The notes under the pieces are model-generated. The model was not told the origin of the DNA, searched no databases, and was given only the letters and a program-made list of their open reading frames with translations. A stretch of 43,847 nt of DNA from a virus: IMG/VR virus record IMGVR_UViG_3300034066_001555, positions 1-43,847 of that record. One strand, 5' to 3'. Positions 42,894 through 43,847 of this stretch are shown here, piece by piece. Positions within the stretch are counted from its first letter, which is position 1. Each line of letters opens with the position of its first letter. Position numbers and translations under genes: made by a program.

Positions 42894-42923
42894 ATTTTAA
42901 CAGTCTATATATGCAGTTGTCAA
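42894..42923 (-). promoter_or_regulatory. Sigma70-like promoter before the glycosyltransferase gene
   Basis: On the minus strand a perfect -35 TTGACA (42918-42923) and a -10-like TAAAAT (42894-42899) are separated by 18 bases and end about 23 bases before the ATG of the glycosyltransferase gene. The -35 overlaps the stop of the 65-residue gene. This contrasts with the NATAAATA late-type sites elsewhere and suggests early or host-sigma expression of this operon. Confidence 0.5.
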
Positions 42924-43117
42924 TGTGAAGAGTTTAAACTCATTTCTTTCTGAAAAATCAATTCCTCATAGGATAAGTCTTCTATAACATAGTCAGTTTT
43001 CATAATTCCTACCATATTATTAATGGTGCTCCAAGTTGTTTCGAATTCATCCTCTTTGATAGAATGAAATAAACACTTATCTTTTGCGTAGATGTGATAT
43101 ATTTTTTCTGTTTGCAT
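42920..43117 (-). CDS. Hypothetical small protein, 65 aa
   Basis: The product begins MQTEKIYHIYAKDKCLFHSI and continues with a helix KEDEFETTWSTINNMVGIM and an acidic segment YVIEDLSYEELIFQKEM. Similar short proteins with the H-I-Y-A-K-D-K-C-L motif are common in T4-like cyanophages, from memory. It resembles the 50-residue protein encoded at 41952-42104 in layout. The leader is a run of A and T tracts with no obvious Shine-Dalgarno, and the palindrome at 43144-43162 lies just upstream. Function is unknown. Confidence 0.78.
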   Translation of the reverse strand: MQTEKIYHIYAKDKCLFHSIKEDEFETTWSTINNMVGIMKTDYVIEDLSYEELIFQKEMSLNSSH

Positions 43118-43143
43118 AAAAAATTTTTTACGAAATTTTTTTA

Positions 43144-43162
43144 TGGTAAAATTATTTTACCA
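43144..43162. repeat. 19-base perfect palindrome at the end of the 47-aa gene
   Basis: TGGTAAAAT, one central base, then ATTTTACCA form a perfect inverted repeat that includes the last codons and stop of the 47-residue gene. Neither strand has a U-tract immediately after the repeat in the sense direction, so a standard terminator is doubtful. An operator or RNA-stabilising hairpin is possible. Confidence 0.6.
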
Positions 43163-43295
43163 GTGCATTATATATCAGACTAATCAAAATACCAAGAGAT
43201 GTTAATGAAATTCTACTCATTTGCTTTGGATATCTGATTATCCATCCTGCAAGTATCACTCTCCAAAAATTCCAATATGGCGCTGATTTTTTCAT
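43152..43295 (-). CDS. Small membrane protein, 47 aa
   Basis: The product begins MKKSAPYWNFWRVILAGWII, with a Trp-rich amphipathic segment and then RYPKQMSRISLTSL, and ends in a hydrophobic helix GILISLIYNALVK that is long enough, with its flanks, to insert in a membrane. I chose ATG 43295 because it overlaps the TGA of the upstream 45-residue gene as ATGA and is preceded by the purine-rich AAAGAAAGAAGAG. The same frame extends upstream to a TTG at 43406, but that part would duplicate the coding space of the 45-residue gene. It may be an inner-membrane effector; nothing identifies the target. Confidence 0.62.
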   Translation of the reverse strand: MKKSAPYWNFWRVILAGWIIRYPKQMSRISLTSLGILISLIYNALVK

Positions 43296-43429
43296 CTCTT
43301 CTTTCTTTTTGAGGATGCTCTTTTTTGAGCAGGAGTTCTGAAGATACCAGTTGCGCAATTTTTCTTTTTCTTGTGCTTGCCTCCGAAGATTCCCCATCCG
43401 TGGCAATTTGCTTTTCTTTTTGGAGACAT
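43292..43429 (-). CDS. Small basic Cys/His-containing protein, 45 aa
   Basis: The product reads MSPKRKANCHGWGIFGGKHK then KKKNCATGIFRTPAQKRASS and KRKKR. Sixteen of 45 residues are Lys or Arg. Cys9, His10, His19 and Cys25 could form a small metal site around the Gly-rich centre, and both ends are basic. The reading is supported by an ATG start and an ATGA overlap with the 47-residue gene downstream. There is no clear Shine-Dalgarno; the leader is A/T tracts. A nucleic-acid-binding peptide is a reasonable guess. The alternative is that the competing frame (TTG at 43406) is the translated one. Confidence 0.5.
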   Translation of the reverse strand: MSPKRKANCHGWGIFGGKHKKKKNCATGIFRTPAQKRASSKRKKR

Positions 43430-43512
43430 TTTTTTATGGAAAATTTTTTTTTTATGAGAGTGATAGATAGCTCGAAAAAGACATACAGTGTAGGTTAGGG
43501 TAGTGGGGCGTT

Positions 43513-43541
43513 TTTATATACGGGGCAACGCCCGATATAAA
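43513..43541. repeat. GC-capped hairpin
   Basis: TTTATAT, a one-base bulge, CGGG, a six-base loop GCAACG, CCCG and ATATAAA form an 11-bp stem. The upstream GGGCG at 43506-43510 could instead pair with CGCCC at 43529-43533, so two alternative structures compete. No U-tract follows on either strand. Confidence 0.6.
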
Positions 43542-43576
43542 CAATAACAAATAACATAAAATAACTGGTATAACGA

Positions 43577-43622
43577 ATAAACAACTGATAACGAATAAGT
43601 ATTAGTTATTCGTGTTGTTTAT
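43577..43622. repeat. Two-tier inverted repeat
   Basis: The outer arms ATAAACAAC (43577-43585) and GTTGTTTAT (43614-43622) are perfectly complementary. The inner arms ACGAATAA (43591-43598) and TTATTCGT (43606-43613) are also perfect, with a seven-base loop and a five-base one-sided bulge. Together they can form a 17-bp stem. Confidence 0.65.
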
Positions 43623-43664
43623 ACTAACTGCCCCCAAATTACTGTGTTATTAGAATAAAACAAC

Positions 43665-43718
43665 GCAGTTCTTATTACTTAAGCACGACAAAAACACTAC
43701 TTATATAATAAGAACTGC
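43665..43718. repeat. 13-bp perfect inverted repeat
   Basis: GCAGTTCTTATTA (43665-43677) and TAATAAGAACTGC (43706-43718) are exact reverse complements separated by 28 bases. The arms contain the GCAGTT element that recurs through the region. Confidence 0.7.
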
Positions 43719-43720
43719 CT

Positions 43721-43775
43721 ATTCTTTATACGAACTGCCGCCAATTAACGACGAATAGTAATAAGTATAAAGAAT
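43721..43775. repeat. 11-bp perfect inverted repeat
   Basis: ATTCTTTATAC (43721-43731) and GTATAAAGAAT (43765-43775) are exact reverse complements separated by 33 bases. The left arm adjoins a GGCAGTT copy and begins two bases after the previous inverted repeat. Confidence 0.65.
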
Positions 43776-43847
43776 TAAGTTGTCCAGAAAGATAAAAACA
43801 ATCAGACAAAGTAATAATAATAAACGAAACATCTATCAGACGATGTT

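Larger units (their letters stand above)
43430..43847. other. Repeat-rich non-coding region at the right edge
   Basis: I find no convincing gene in these 418 bases on either strand. The region has poly-A/T tracts (43430-43455), a GC-rich hairpin, three further inverted repeats, and short direct repeats: GGCAGTT followed by a TATAA-type sequence appears three times on the minus strand (ending near 43739, 43719 and 43632), and TAACGAATAA twice on the plus strand. It may be an origin, a structured RNA or a control region for the leftward genes. Its upstream end is not in the window. Confidence 0.6.

Noticed and set aside
43296-43406. An N-terminal extension of the 47-residue membrane protein to a TTG at 43406 (84 codons)
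   Set aside because: It needs a rare start, and the same DNA encodes an ATG-started basic protein in another frame whose stop overlaps the membrane protein's ATG. I kept the two-gene reading but with moderate confidence.
43577-43775. A tRNA or CRISPR array in the repeat-rich block
   Set aside because: Arms and loops do not form a cloverleaf with an acceptor stem and T-arm motif, and the repeats are neither regularly spaced nor identical enough for a CRISPR array.

Overview
The window is a continuous stretch of the virion-structure region of a T4-like marine myovirus. Every gene I can support lies on the minus strand. The gene order, read right to left, is that of T4: gp25, gp6, a giant protein in the gp7 slot, gp8, a second giant protein, gp13, gp14, gp15, gp16, gp17, gp18, gp19, gp20, gp67, gp21, gp22 and gp23 (cut by the left edge). 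The base composition is AT-rich. Several small companion genes resemble ones I recall from Prochlorococcus/Synechococcus T4-like phages: a 44-residue basic protein, a 50-residue and a 65-residue protein, and a GT-A-type glycosyltransferase. A cyanophage, or a related low-GC marine phage such as a SAR11 phage, is therefore the best guess. No photosynthesis or other host-diagnostic gene lies in the window.

Layout in transcription order. (1) 43430-43847 has no gene but is crowded with inverted and direct repeats. (2) 41198-43429 carries tiny basic, membrane and hypothetical genes, a putative glycosyltransferase and one sigma70-like promoter. (3) 18392-40858 holds baseplate genes: gp25, gp6, a 3615-residue protein, gp8 and a 2571-residue protein. 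The two giants alone take about 18.5 kb. (4) 14663-18388 holds two small hypotheticals, then the neck and tail-completion genes gp13, gp14 and gp15. (5) 10265-14650 is the packaging motor, gp16 and gp17, with a 676-residue multidomain protein inserted between the two terminase subunits and a small zinc-ribbon protein after gp17. (6) 7340-10182 is tail sheath and tube. (7) 1-7308 is the head: portal, core protein, a putative internal head protein, two unassigned virion-type proteins, protease, scaffold and major capsid.

The genes are tightly packed, often with TAATG, TGATG or ATGA overlaps. Short NATAAATA octamers, resembling the T4 late promoter TATAAATA, sit about 20-40 bases before many start codons, frequently overlapping the preceding stop codon. 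This fits late expression through a gp55-type sigma factor encoded elsewhere.

The most notable signals are: a set of recurring sequence modules (GxGY repeats, HxxxTGE/YYV repeats, FxxGExIxG repeats and a DEI/GTxxSH module) shared among gp14, gp15, gp8 and the two giant baseplate proteins; a YHYH-like domain inside the 3615-residue protein; a T4 capsid-targeting-like N-terminus on a 106-residue protein whose main domain is duplicated inside the 676-residue protein; and the repeat-rich non-coding block at the right edge.
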